14,797 bases of DNA from Microscillaceae bacterium (GTDB taxonomy: Bacteria > Bacteroidota > Bacteroidia > Cytophagales > Microscillaceae), in assembly GCA_003449595.1 (NCBI GenBank), contig DMHB01000468.1, positions 1 to 14,797 of the forward strand, written 5' to 3'. A program made the position numbers and the translations under genes. A model generated the notes under the pieces. That model saw only the letters and a program-made list of their open reading frames with translations, was not told the DNA's origin and searched no databases. This document shows positions 7,204-14,270 of this stretch, piece after piece; position 1 is the stretch's first letter, and each line of letters opens with the position of its first letter.

Positions 7204-7227
7204 CTTGAATTTTTACAAGAAAAGATT

Positions 7228-7235
7228 TAACTTAG
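7228..7235 (+). promoter_or_regulatory. Putative promoter for the glutamate-synthase-like gene
   Basis: TAACTTAG matches TAnnTTTG at 7 of 8 positions. A TTG at 7205-7207 lies 20 bases upstream as a possible -33 element. It is 55 bases before the preferred ATG at 7291, giving an untranslated leader of about 50 bases. Confidence 0.35.
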
Positions 7236-7290
7236 TCAATGCTTCACAGCCCTATAACTCTTTTTGACAACTAACTTCACTTACAATATT

Positions 7291-8892
7291 ATGCAAGAGT
7301 TTATACAGTATGTTTATGACTTAGAGCTATTATGGTTTCATTATTTGCTCATTTTTATCCCCATTGCCATCGTTTATATGGCCATCAAGGATGTTTTTTT
7401 CAATAAATCACAAACCATCAAACATAATTTCCCCGTGGTTGGCCGGTTGCGCTATCTTTTAGAAAGCATTGGCCCCGAGCTTAGGCAGTACATTGTGGCC
7501 AATAACCGCGAAGAACTCCCCTTCAACCGTAGCCAACGCTCGTGGATCTATGCCTCGTCGAAAAAAGAAAATAATTACGAAGGATTTGGCACAGACAAAG
7601 ATATTTATGCAAGCGGACACATTTTCATCAACCCTTCTTTGTTTCCCTATGCCATTCCCGAAGGCCACCCCAACCAAAAAGACCCTTACTTCTTGCCCTG
7701 CGCCAAAGTAATGGGGCCACACAATGGCCGTAAACGCCCTTTCCGGCCTTATTCAGTAGCCAATATATCGGCTATGAGTTTTGGCTCGTTGTCGGCCAAT
7801 GCACTGTCGGCCTTGAACAAAGGGGCTTTGATGGCAGGCTGCTACCACAACACCGGAGAAGGCGGACTTTCGCCCTATCATAGTTTTGGTTCAGATGTTA
7901 TTTTCCATTTTGGCACAGGCTATTTCGGTGTACGCGATGCAAAAGGCAATTTTGATATGCAGAAATTGGTAGAGTTGGTTCAAAATAATTCTTTCGTCAG
8001 AGCGATCGAAATCAAGCTTTCGCAGGGAGCCAAGCCCGGGAAAGGCGGGGTGCTGCCTGCCCAAAAAATCACCAAAGAAATAGCCGAAATCAGGCATATA
8101 CCCCGAGACAAAGACGCACTCTCGCCGGTAAACCACACCGCTTTTACCAATGTCCCCGAGTTGCTCGACTTCATCGAACGCATTGCCGAAAACACCGGTT
8201 TGCCAGTTGGGTTCAAATCGGCAGTGGGCAAATTGGAAATGTGGCGCGAGTTGGCCGACAGAATGGTGCAAACAGGCAAAGGCCCTGATTTTATCACCAT
8301 CGATGGTGGCGAAGGTGGTACAGGCGCAGCGCCGCACGCTTTCGCGGATCACGTGTCGCTTCCTTTCACGTTTGCTTTTACCTCTGTTTACAAAATCTTT
8401 TTAGAGCGAGGCCTGACCGATCGCGTTGTGTTTATTGGTTCGGGCAAGTTAGGCTTTCCGGCCAGTTCGTTGTTAGGCTTTGCAATGGGTTGCGATTTAA
8501 TCAATGTAGCACGTGAAGCGATGCTTTCCATTGGCTGTATCCAAGCGCAAATTTGCCACACTAACAAATGCCCTGCAGGAGTAGCTACACAAAATAAATG
8601 GCTACAGTCGGGTTTAGACCCGACGCTAAAATCAGTCCGTTTCTACAATTACATCAGAACACTGCGAAAAGAAATACTCGAAATAGCACACGCTTGCAAC
8701 TATGAGCACCCCTGCCAAATGACTATGCACGATGTAGAATTGGTAACCGGCGATACCAACCTAACCAATACTTTGGCCGAAAACTATGGCTATGAAAAAG
8801 CTACTGTGGCCTTTCCGGGGATGGTTGAATTGCTGAATTGCCCACATTTAGGCGGATTGGCTACTCAGAAACAACCTGTTGTGCTTACATAA
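7291..8892 (+). CDS. Membrane-anchored FMN-binding glutamate synthase family protein
   Basis: 533 residues from the ATG at 7291; a TTG at 7264 would add nine residues with no family support. Residues 13-32 are one transmembrane helix. The remainder is a soluble FMN-binding barrel like the synthase domain of the large subunit of glutamate synthase (GltB). Supporting motifs are SVANISAMSFGSLSANALSA near residue 160, KLSQGAKPGKGG, DGGEGGTGAAP (338-348) and GSGKLGFPAS. The 3Fe-4S cluster pattern C-x5-C-x4-C is intact: Cys416, Cys422 and Cys427 in CIQAQICHTNKCPAGVATQ. The glutamine amidotransferase domain and the C-terminal beta-helix of true GltB are missing, and no gltD lies nearby. It therefore probably does not make glutamate from glutamine by itself. 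This is a known standalone family, but its reaction is unsettled. Confidence 0.92.
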   Translation: MQEFIQYVYDLELLWFHYLLIFIPIAIVYMAIKDVFFNKSQTIKHNFPVVGRLRYLLESIGPELRQYIVANNREELPFNRSQRSWIYASSKKENNYEGFGTDKDIYASGHIFINPSLFPYAIPEGHPNQKDPYFLPCAKVMGPHNGRKRPFRPYSVANISAMSFGSLSANALSALNKGALMAGCYHNTGEGGLSPYHSFGSDVIFHFGTGYFGVRDAKGNFDMQKLVELVQNNSFVRAIEIKLSQGAKPGKGGVLPAQKITKEIAEIRHIPRDKDALSPVNHTAFTNVPELLDFIERIAENTGLPVGFKSAVGKLEMWRELADRMVQTGKGPDFITIDGGEGGTGAAPHAFADHVSLPFTFAFTSVYKIFLERGLTDRVVFIGSGKLGFPASSLLGFAMGCDLINVAREAMLSIGCIQAQICHTNKCPAGVATQNKWLQSGLDPTLKSVRFYNYIRTLRKEILEIAHACNYEHPCQMTMHDVELVTGDTNLTNTLAENYGYEKATVAFPGMVELLNCPHLGGLATQKQPVVLT

Positions 8893-9005
8893 TTACCAAT
8901 TATTTTTTTGCATTATTCACCGACTTAAAAAAAAGAGTACTATATTTATCAGTTATTTTGAAGGGCGCACACCCTTCTGCCCTAATTTGATTGATATAGG
9001 TACTC

Positions 9006-9013
9006 TACTTTTT
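9006..9013 (+). promoter_or_regulatory. Putative promoter for the small gene at 9028
   Basis: TACTTTTT matches TAnnTTTG at 7 of 8 positions, with TTTG at 8986-8989, 16 bases upstream, as a -33 candidate. It is 15 bases before the GTG start. The rest of the 8893-9027 gap holds only an AT-rich stretch and a 6-bp hairpin at 8960-8977. Confidence 0.35.
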
Positions 9014-9027
9014 AATTCCCGGCAATC

Positions 9028-9402
9028 GTGCAAAAAACAACTCTACAGAAGCACAAGAAATATTATCTACTTTGTATTTCTCTTGCCATTACATTCTTTT
9101 GGGGATGGAAGGCGCATCAACAATTTAATCTTACAAAAAAAACAATTCTTGAAACACCTTCTTGGAGTGCTCCTGAAGAGTTTCTGGGTACTATTTTACA
9201 AAGAGAATCTTTCGACCCTGAATTATTTTCCATTCAAACAATTGACGCTGCCCACCAATATCTTGAAAAAAAAGCAGCTCAAATGGGTATCCCAACACAA
9301 CAAAATGTAAAATTTGTAGAACAAGTAGATCAATTTGTCAAGCAGCGATTTTTTCACGCCTATGCTACCTACTCTGCACAAGATCATTGCTCAAATGGAT
9401 AG
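9028..9402 (+). pseudogene. Small membrane-anchored protein, probably the 5' remnant of a broken gene
   Basis: The frame opens with GTG and gives 124 residues. It has a short basic N-terminus, a transmembrane helix at about 12-26 (YYLLCISLAITFFWGW), then an extracytoplasmic helical region ending DQFVKQRFFHAYATYSAQDH before an abrupt stop. The last stretch reminds me of the segment before the catalytic core in a Bacteroidota transglutaminase-like family, but this is memory without a search. Other frames continue coding-like text after the stop. Frame 3 (9365-9430) reads MLPTLHKIIAQMDRTIW. Frame 2 (9393-9551) reads a membrane helix, LVSLTIVFLQLLAIAMP, and then a soluble tail. A tail split over frames with no catalytic middle suggests an internal deletion plus frameshift. 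A genuine small protein cannot be excluded. Confidence 0.45.
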
Positions 9403-9551
9403 AACGATATGGGTGGCTTGTAAGCCTAACAATTGTCTTCTTGCAATTACTCGCGATTGCTATGCCTAATATTTACCAAAGCATTAAAGCTAATACGCTG
9501 CTGTGGTTAACAGATTTATTGCCTTTAGCACGCACACAAGCTAATTTTTGA
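9387..9551 (+). other. Membrane-helix reading frame continuing past the stop at 9402
   Basis: This open stretch lies in the -1 frame relative to the preceding gene and overlaps its last 16 bases. It reads KWIERYGWLVSLTIVFLQ, then LLAIAMPNIYQSIKA, and ends ARTQANF before a TGA. There is no ATG upstream; only a TTG at 9387 could start it. It is best read as the displaced C-terminal membrane anchor of the gene beginning at 9028. It could also be a separate small membrane protein. The remaining gap to 9600 is AT-rich with nothing else identifiable. Confidence 0.35.
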
Positions 9552-9600
9552 TCTTTTTTTGAAATAACCGAACTTTTTCTGAAATTTAAAGTTGTGTAAA

Positions 9601-9628
9601 ATAAGATTTAGAGCTGTCTAAATCTTAT
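9601..9628. promoter_or_regulatory. 28-bp palindromic operator upstream of the ZIP gene
   Basis: Perfect 12-bp arms, ATAAGATTTAGA and TCTAAATCTTAT, around GCTG. The core TTTAGA-N4-TCTAAA is at 9607-9622. It covers the space between the expected -33 position and the -7 element and overlaps that element by three bases, so a bound protein should block transcription. The same core and geometry recur upstream of the TonB receptor gene. The layout resembles DtxR/MntR-type metal-repressor boxes, but the regulator is not encoded here, so that assignment is inference. Confidence 0.72.
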
Positions 9629-9633
9629 CTTTG
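9626..9633 (+). promoter_or_regulatory. -7 promoter element of the ZIP gene (TATCTTTG)
   Basis: Exact TAnnTTTG, beginning three bases after the TCTAAA half of the operator and 33 bases before the ATG at 9667. Transcription should begin near 9639. Confidence 0.65.
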
Positions 9634-9666
9634 CGTTAGATCTACCCATCCTTTTTACCCTTGTCT

Positions 9667-10479
9667 ATGCTTTCCTACTTCAAAGAACTACACCCTGTTT
9701 GGCAAGCGTTGTTAGCCACCTGTTTTACTTGGGGGATGACCGCAGCCGGGGCTTCGCTGGTTTTCTTTTTCCGCGAAATCAACCGCAAAGTTTTAGATGG
9801 TATGCTTGGTTTTGCAGCTGGTGTTATGATTGCAGCCAGTTTTTGGTCGTTGTTAGCCCCCGCCATCGAAATGGCCGAAATGCAGCAAGTACCGGGTTGG
9901 ATTCCTTCTGTGATTGGCTTCTTATCGGGCGGACTTTTTTTACTACTCATCGACAAATGGCTCAAACGCGTACAGATCAATCCCCCCCAAGAAATTAAAA
10001 ATATAGATAAAGCCAGTTGGCGGCGAAGCTTGTTGCTGGTTTTTGCCATTACCCTGCATAATATTCCTGAAGGATTGGCCGTAGGCGTAGCTTTTGGCGC
10101 TCTGGCTTATAATTTACAATCGGCCACCTTGGCTGGAGCGATGGCTCTGGCTTTGGGCATTGGCATTCAAAATTTCCCCGAAGGTACAGCTGTTTCCGTA
10201 CCACTTCGCCGCGAGGGTTTAAGCCTGCGTAGTAGTTTTTGGTATGGCCAACTTTCGGGCATCGTAGAGCCAATAGCCGGCGTTTTGGGTGCAGCTGCCG
10301 TACTTTTAGTGCAACCTTTACTACCCTATGCCTTGGCGTTTGCAGCAGGAGCGATGATTTTCGTAGTGGTCAAAGAAATCATCCCCGAAGCCCAAACTCA
10401 ACGTGATACAGATTTAGCAACTATCGGGGTGATGTTAGGCTTTGCAGTGATGATGAGCTTGGATGTGGCCTTAGGCTAA
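9667..10479 (+). CDS. ZIP family metal transporter (GufA/BbZIP-like)
   Basis: 270 residues from the ATG at 9667; a TTG two codons earlier is less likely. ZIP proteins carry divalent metals (Zn, Fe, Mn) into the cytoplasm. About eight hydrophobic helices are seen, with a short polar loop near residues 100-118 between helices 3 and 4. Helix 4 holds HNIPEG (His131, Asn132, Glu135) and helix 5 holds QNFPEG (Gln168, Asn169, Glu172). Helix 6 holds EP (Glu201), and Met54 lies in GVMIAA. The Gln in place of the first His of helix 5, together with these acidic residues, fits the binuclear metal site of the GufA/BbZIP branch rather than ZupT. The gene has its own operator-promoter and a strong terminator. 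It is probably repressed when metal is plentiful, under the same regulator as the TonB receptor gene that follows. Confidence 0.94.
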   Translation: MLSYFKELHPVWQALLATCFTWGMTAAGASLVFFFREINRKVLDGMLGFAAGVMIAASFWSLLAPAIEMAEMQQVPGWIPSVIGFLSGGLFLLLIDKWLKRVQINPPQEIKNIDKASWRRSLLLVFAITLHNIPEGLAVGVAFGALAYNLQSATLAGAMALALGIGIQNFPEGTAVSVPLRREGLSLRSSFWYGQLSGIVEPIAGVLGAAAVLLVQPLLPYALAFAAGAMIFVVVKEIIPEAQTQRDTDLATIGVMLGFAVMMSLDVALG

Positions 10480-10498
10480 CAATTAAAAAATTTATGAC

Positions 10499-10520
10499 AA
10501 GGCTATAAAAGCCTTTTTTT
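10499..10520 (+). terminator. Rho-independent terminator of the ZIP gene
   Basis: AAGGCT (10499-10504) and AGCCTT (10510-10515) form a perfect 6-bp stem with a 5-base loop, followed by five more Ts. It lies 20 bases after the ZIP stop codon and before the next operator, separating the two transcription units. Confidence 0.8.
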
Positions 10521-10530
10521 ACGCAATAAA

Positions 10531-10548
10531 TTTTAGACAAGTCTAAAA
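10531..10548. promoter_or_regulatory. Palindromic operator upstream of the TonB receptor gene
   Basis: Perfect 8-bp arms, TTTTAGAC and GTCTAAAA, around AA. The core TTTAGA-N4-TCTAAA at 10532-10547 is identical in its conserved bases to the site before the ZIP gene. As there, exactly three bases separate the core from the -7-like element. Two sites with the same core and placement in front of two metal-related genes point to one shared repressor. Confidence 0.72.
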
Positions 10549-10550
10549 AA

Positions 10551-10558
10551 TAGTTTAT
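10551..10558 (+). promoter_or_regulatory. -7-like promoter element of the TonB receptor gene (TAGTTTAT)
   Basis: Matches TAnnTTTG at 7 of 8 positions and sits three bases after the operator core, as in the ZIP promoter. Only six bases separate it from the ATG at 10565, so the transcript would be leaderless or nearly so, unless the true promoter lies further upstream. Confidence 0.42.
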
Positions 10559-10564
10559 AGTACT

Positions 10565-12874
10565 ATGGCAAATAATTTTCACCTTATACTCTTCTTCTTT
10601 ACAACTTTCTTACTTAGAACAACCATACTCGCTTATGCACAAGGCTCAACCGGAGGCATAGAAGGATATGTAAAAACTACAGACGGAATCCCTGCTTCTT
10701 TTGTAAACATCATTTTAAAGGGCAGCACTTGGGGTACTATCACTAACGAAGAAGGATATTACCGTTTCACAGAAATTCCGGAAGGAGTATATACCCTGCA
10801 AATATCCGGTATTGGCTACCAAGATACTGAAAAACCTGTACGAGTGTTAGCCGGAAATACTTTGCAGATAGCGCCTTTTTCACTTGAAGAAATAACCGAA
10901 GAACTACAAGAAGTAGTAGTGAGTGGCTCGCTCCGCGAAGAAAGTAGAGCCGACAGCCCTATTCCGATCGAAATTTATGGAAGGCGTTTTTTCCAACGTA
11001 ACCCTACTGCTTGTTTTTTTGAGTCGCTAAGCCTTGTCAATGGGTTAGTGCCTCAATACAATTGTAACGTTTGTGCCACTGGCGATATTCACATCAACGG
11101 AATGGATGGTCCATATACAATGGTTTTGATCGATGGAATGCCTATTGTAAGTGGCTTGGCAACCGTATATGGCTTAAATGGTATTCCAAATAGTATGATC
11201 GAACGGGTGGAAGTAGTGAAAGGCCCGGCTTCAACTATGTACGGCTCCGAAGCCGTTGGTGGGTTGATCAACATCACCACCCGAAGCCCCCAAAAAAGCC
11301 CTGTGTTTGCTTTGGATGTTTTTACAACTTCGTGGGCAGAGCATAACACCGATTTAAGTACTAAATTCAAACTGGGTAAAATCTCTGCCTTGGTCGGACT
11401 TAATTATTTTGACTTCCGACAACGCATCGACCGTAATAACGACGGCTTTATGGATATGCCGCTGCAACAAAGAATTTCTCTGTTCCAGAAGTATAATTTC
11501 GAGCGCGCCCAAGGACGCACGGCTTCCATCGCCGCCCGGCTGTTTTATGAAGATAGAACAGGGGGACAAACGACCTTTCAAGCCAATACGCGAGGGAATG
11601 ACCAAATATATGGCGAAAGTATTCACACCAAACGGTTCGAACTAATTGGCAACTACCAACTTCCTATCTCCAAAGAAAAAGTAATATTTAGCGGCTCTTA
11701 CACCGCACACTACCAAGACTCCTACTATGGCACCACCTATTATGTAGGAAACCAACACATTGGTTTTGGGCAATTGTTTTGGGATAAAAAAATAGGAAAA
11801 CGCCACCAGTTGCTTGTTGGTGGAGCTTTGCGATATACTTGGTATTTGGATAATTCGCCTGCGACCCGAGGCTTTGGAGCCGATAGCGCTTTACAAAAAC
11901 CAGCTCAAACTTATTTGCCGGGTATATTCATCCAAGATGAAATTTCTATCCACGAAAAACACAAACTACTACTTGGCTATCGATACGATTACAATAGCGT
12001 TCACGGGGGAATTAGCTCGCCCCGTATAAGCTACAAATGGGCTTTCAATCCCCGAAATATTTTCCGCCTCAGCGCCGGCAATGGCTTTAGAGTGGTCAAT
12101 TTGTTTACAGAAGAACACGCTGCGCTGACGGGTGCCCGGCAGGTAGTAATCCGTGAAAGACTAAACCCCGAAACCTCGTGGAATGTAACCCTCAACTTTC
12201 AGAAAAATATCCAATGGGCAGGAGGTAATTTGGCTTTAGAAACAGGTGCTTTTTATACCTACTTTACCAATAAAATAGTTGGCGACTTTATGTCGAATCC
12301 TCAGCAAATTATTTACGATAATTTACAAGGATATGCCGTTTCGCGAGGGTTCAGTGCCAAAGCCGATTTAGATTTGGACAATGGGCTAAGCATTGCACTG
12401 AGTGGTACTTGGATGGATGTTTTTCAACAAGAAAAAGATTCGACCCAGGCTTGGCAGAGGCTTCCCCAACTGCACGCGCCGTCCTTTCAAGGTAATTTTT
12501 CTGTAAGTTATACGGTTGCCAAATGGGGACTAACGATAGATTATAATGGCTTGATTTACAGCCCAATGCAACTGCCTGTGTTGCCGGATGACTTCAGACC
12601 GGCCACCTCGCCTTGGTTTACGATTCAAAACATTCAATTTACCAAGCAATTCAAAAAAGGATTCCAATTGTATGGCGGGGTAAAAAACCTATTCGATTTC
12701 CTGCCCCAAAACCCTTTGATGCGCCCCTTCGACCCTTTTGACCGATTAGCTTTTCAGGCAGACGGCTCCCCAACCGACACCAACCCACAAGGCTACACCT
12801 TCGATACGGCCTATAATTATGCACCTATGCAAGGAATACGTGGCTTTTTAGGCATCAGATATACTTTCAAATAG
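10565..12874 (+). CDS. TonB-dependent receptor, probably for a metal or metal complex
   Basis: 769 residues, an outer-membrane gated barrel that imports ligands using TonB energy. The signal peptide (1-25) ends AYA before Gln26. Residues about 30-110 are a carboxypeptidase-regulatory-like beta domain (GGIEGYVKTTDG, then NEEGYYRFTEIPEGVYTLQI), typical of Bacteroidota receptors. Residues about 115-235 are the plug, ending VEVVKGPASTMYGSEAVGGL. The beta-barrel runs to the C-terminal GIRYTFK. The plug has a Cys-x2-Cys (Cys167-N-V-Cys170), just before the TGDIHINGMDGPYTMVLIDG stretch, and another Cys at 150. Cysteines are unusual in outer-membrane proteins and could bind metal or form a disulfide. 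The operator shared with the ZIP gene supports a metal-linked ligand. The exact ligand (iron chelate, zinc, copper or cobalamin) is not determined. Confidence 0.93.
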   Translation: MANNFHLILFFFTTFLLRTTILAYAQGSTGGIEGYVKTTDGIPASFVNIILKGSTWGTITNEEGYYRFTEIPEGVYTLQISGIGYQDTEKPVRVLAGNTLQIAPFSLEEITEELQEVVVSGSLREESRADSPIPIEIYGRRFFQRNPTACFFESLSLVNGLVPQYNCNVCATGDIHINGMDGPYTMVLIDGMPIVSGLATVYGLNGIPNSMIERVEVVKGPASTMYGSEAVGGLINITTRSPQKSPVFALDVFTTSWAEHNTDLSTKFKLGKISALVGLNYFDFRQRIDRNNDGFMDMPLQQRISLFQKYNFERAQGRTASIAARLFYEDRTGGQTTFQANTRGNDQIYGESIHTKRFELIGNYQLPISKEKVIFSGSYTAHYQDSYYGTTYYVGNQHIGFGQLFWDKKIGKRHQLLVGGALRYTWYLDNSPATRGFGADSALQKPAQTYLPGIFIQDEISIHEKHKLLLGYRYDYNSVHGGISSPRISYKWAFNPRNIFRLSAGNGFRVVNLFTEEHAALTGARQVVIRERLNPETSWNVTLNFQKNIQWAGGNLALETGAFYTYFTNKIVGDFMSNPQQIIYDNLQGYAVSRGFSAKADLDLDNGLSIALSGTWMDVFQQEKDSTQAWQRLPQLHAPSFQGNFSVSYTVAKWGLTIDYNGLIYSPMQLPVLPDDFRPATSPWFTIQNIQFTKQFKKGFQLYGGVKNLFDFLPQNPLMRPFDPFDRLAFQADGSPTDTNPQGYTFDTAYNYAPMQGIRGFLGIRYTFK

Positions 12875-12884
12875 TCAAAACTCG

Positions 12885-12892
12885 TACCTTTG
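12885..12892 (+). promoter_or_regulatory. -7 promoter element of the DUF2141 gene (TACCTTTG)
   Basis: Exact TAnnTTTG, with TTTC at 12864-12867 as a possible -33 element 17 bases upstream. It ends 23 bases before the ATG at 12916. Because it overlaps the GTG at 12892, that codon cannot start a protein made from this promoter. Confidence 0.55.
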
Positions 12893-12915
12893 TGTATCAC
12901 TTTTTACTAAGACCC

Positions 12916-13335
12916 ATGACATTCATTTCTACACTTTTTTGCTGGATGATGCTTGCCCATACTCCGCAAACCACCACGTGGCTCAAAGTTTCGTTCAGCA
13001 ATCTGAAGACAGAAAAAGGACAAATTTACTTTGCATTGTATAAAACCAAAGCCAGTTTTATGCAAATAGAACAAGCTGCCTTAGCAGAAGTATTTAGCTT
13101 GGCCGATGCCCAAAAAGGAATTTATGTCAGTGTTACGCCCGGCCAAACGTATGCTTTTACTATTTTCCACGACGAAAACGGCAACGGCGAGTTAGACAAA
13201 AACGGCTTAGGCATCCCAAAAGAAGGGTATGCTTTCTCCAATAATGCAACTGGGGCATTTGGACCTCCTTCTTTCGATAAGGCAGGTTTTCAGTGTAGCA
13301 TGGATTGCGAGCAAACCATCAAGTTGAACTACTAA
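12916..13335 (+). CDS. DUF2141 family secreted protein
   Basis: 139 residues from the ATG at 12916. An in-frame GTG at 12892 lies inside the promoter element, and the ATG begins a plausible signal peptide (FISTLFCWMMLAHT). The mature part is a small beta-sandwich of the DUF2141 family, seen in VSFSNLKTEKGQIYFALYK, TYAFTIFHDENGNGELDKN and GIPKEGYAFSNNATG. The DENGNGELD stretch resembles an acidic calcium-binding loop, though binding is not shown. Two cysteines near the end, in FQCSMDCEQ, could pair or bind metal. The function of the family is unknown. The gene follows the TonB receptor by 41 bases, so it may be read both from that transcript and from its own promoter. It ends one base from the convergent PLP-enzyme gene. 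Confidence 0.85.
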   Translation: MTFISTLFCWMMLAHTPQTTTWLKVSFSNLKTEKGQIYFALYKTKASFMQIEQAALAEVFSLADAQKGIYVSVTPGQTYAFTIFHDENGNGELDKNGLGIPKEGYAFSNNATGAFGPPSFDKAGFQCSMDCEQTIKLNY

Positions 13336-13336
13336 A

Positions 13337-14221
13337 TCAATCATAAAGCGGTACTAATCCGCCCGTATGTACTGCCGCGATATGGCTTCCTTTCGGAAAA
13401 TATCCTTTCCGTATGAGGTCGCATAAACCAAAGAACATTTTCGCTGTATAAACCGGCTCAACGGGCAGATTCCACGTAGTTTTACAAAATTGGACAAAAG
13501 CTGATAACTCAGAGGACTGCTTGGCATATCCTCCAAAGTGATAGGAAGTTTGAATCTCCCAAACAGGCAGGTTTTCTTGTCGGATGGGCAATACGAACTG
13601 TCGGACTGCTTCCCGCAAGAAATCTCCTCCTTTCAATACGGATATGCCTATGGCTGTTTGTGCCGGAGCAATGCCGGTTATCAATCCCGCCAAGGTGCTG
13701 CCGGTGCCACAAGCACATACAATATAATCGAATGGCACTGGCACGTAGGTCGGAATGAGGCTACAACCTGTAACAGCTTGGTGGTTGGCACCTCCTTCTG
13801 GAATCTCATAAAAATCAGGATATAGCGCTAACCACTGTTCCTTTATCTCAGACACATGCTTTTGCCGATAAGTAGCCCTATTGATGTAATGCAAATACAT
13901 ACCTTGCGCCTTTGCAGCTGCCAAAACTGGATTGAGAGGCAGCGTTTCTTCCCCTCGAATAATACCTACCGACTTCAAGCCCAGATGATTACAAGCCATA
14001 GCCGTAGCATAAATATGGTTTGAATATGCCCCTCCATAGGTAATAATGCCTCTTTTCTCATTTTTTTGAACATCTTCAAATACATGCAATAGTTTAAACC
14101 ATTTGTTACCCCGGACTATACCCTCCATCTGGTCTAAGCGCAAAACACCTAGTTGTACTTGCGCATCGGCAAACCAAGGATGATAGAGTAATTGGTAGGG
14201 GATATGAAAAGGATTTCTCAA
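13337..14221 (-). CDS. ACC deaminase / D-cysteine desulfhydrase family PLP enzyme
   Basis: 294 residues, a cytoplasmic fold-type II pyridoxal-phosphate enzyme. The start is TTG at 14221: a stop lies 14 codons upstream, no in-frame ATG intervenes, and the next Met (32) is too close to the cofactor lysine. GNKWFK carries the predicted PLP Lys40, and YGGAYSNH (Ser67, Asn68, His69) is the substrate/PLP loop. EGGAN (142-146) and the phosphate-binding CGTGST (171-176) follow, and VHTGG lies near the C-terminus. Relatives either open the ring of 1-aminocyclopropane-1-carboxylate to 2-oxobutanoate and ammonia or break D-cysteine into pyruvate, sulfide and ammonia. Sequence alone does not decide. At 294 residues it is shorter than the roughly 330-340 of classic ACC deaminases. 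Bacteroidota members are generally annotated only as pyridoxal-phosphate-dependent enzymes. Confidence 0.9.
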   Translation of the reverse strand: MRNPFHIPYQLLYHPWFADAQVQLGVLRLDQMEGIVRGNKWFKLLHVFEDVQKNEKRGIITYGGAYSNHIYATAMACNHLGLKSVGIIRGEETLPLNPVLAAAKAQGMYLHYINRATYRQKHVSEIKEQWLALYPDFYEIPEGGANHQAVTGCSLIPTYVPVPFDYIVCACGTGSTLAGLITGIAPAQTAIGISVLKGGDFLREAVRQFVLPIRQENLPVWEIQTSYHFGGYAKQSSELSAFVQFCKTTWNLPVEPVYTAKMFFGLCDLIRKGYFPKGSHIAAVHTGGLVPLYD

Positions 14222-14238
14222 AATTGAAGGAAGTTTTG

Positions 14239-14246
14239 TAACTTTG
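14239..14246 (+). promoter_or_regulatory. -7 promoter element of the small secreted-protein gene (TAACTTTG)
   Basis: Exact TAnnTTTG ending 24 bases before the ATG at 14271. TTTC at 14214-14217, inside the first codons of the divergent PLP-enzyme gene, is a -33 candidate 21 bases upstream. Confidence 0.55.
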
Positions 14247-14270
14247 GATTGTATTACTCACTGAATAACG

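Noticed and set aside
8960..8977. Hairpin GAAGGG/CCCTTC after the glutamate-synthase-like gene
   Set aside because: The 6-bp stem is perfect, but no T-run follows on either strand, so a terminator call is not supported.
8879..9310. Plus-strand open frame of 143 codons overlapping the glutamate-synthase-like gene and the 9028 gene
   Set aside because: It has low-complexity, basic and Phe/Leu-rich composition, with no domain, and it overlaps genes better supported in other frames.
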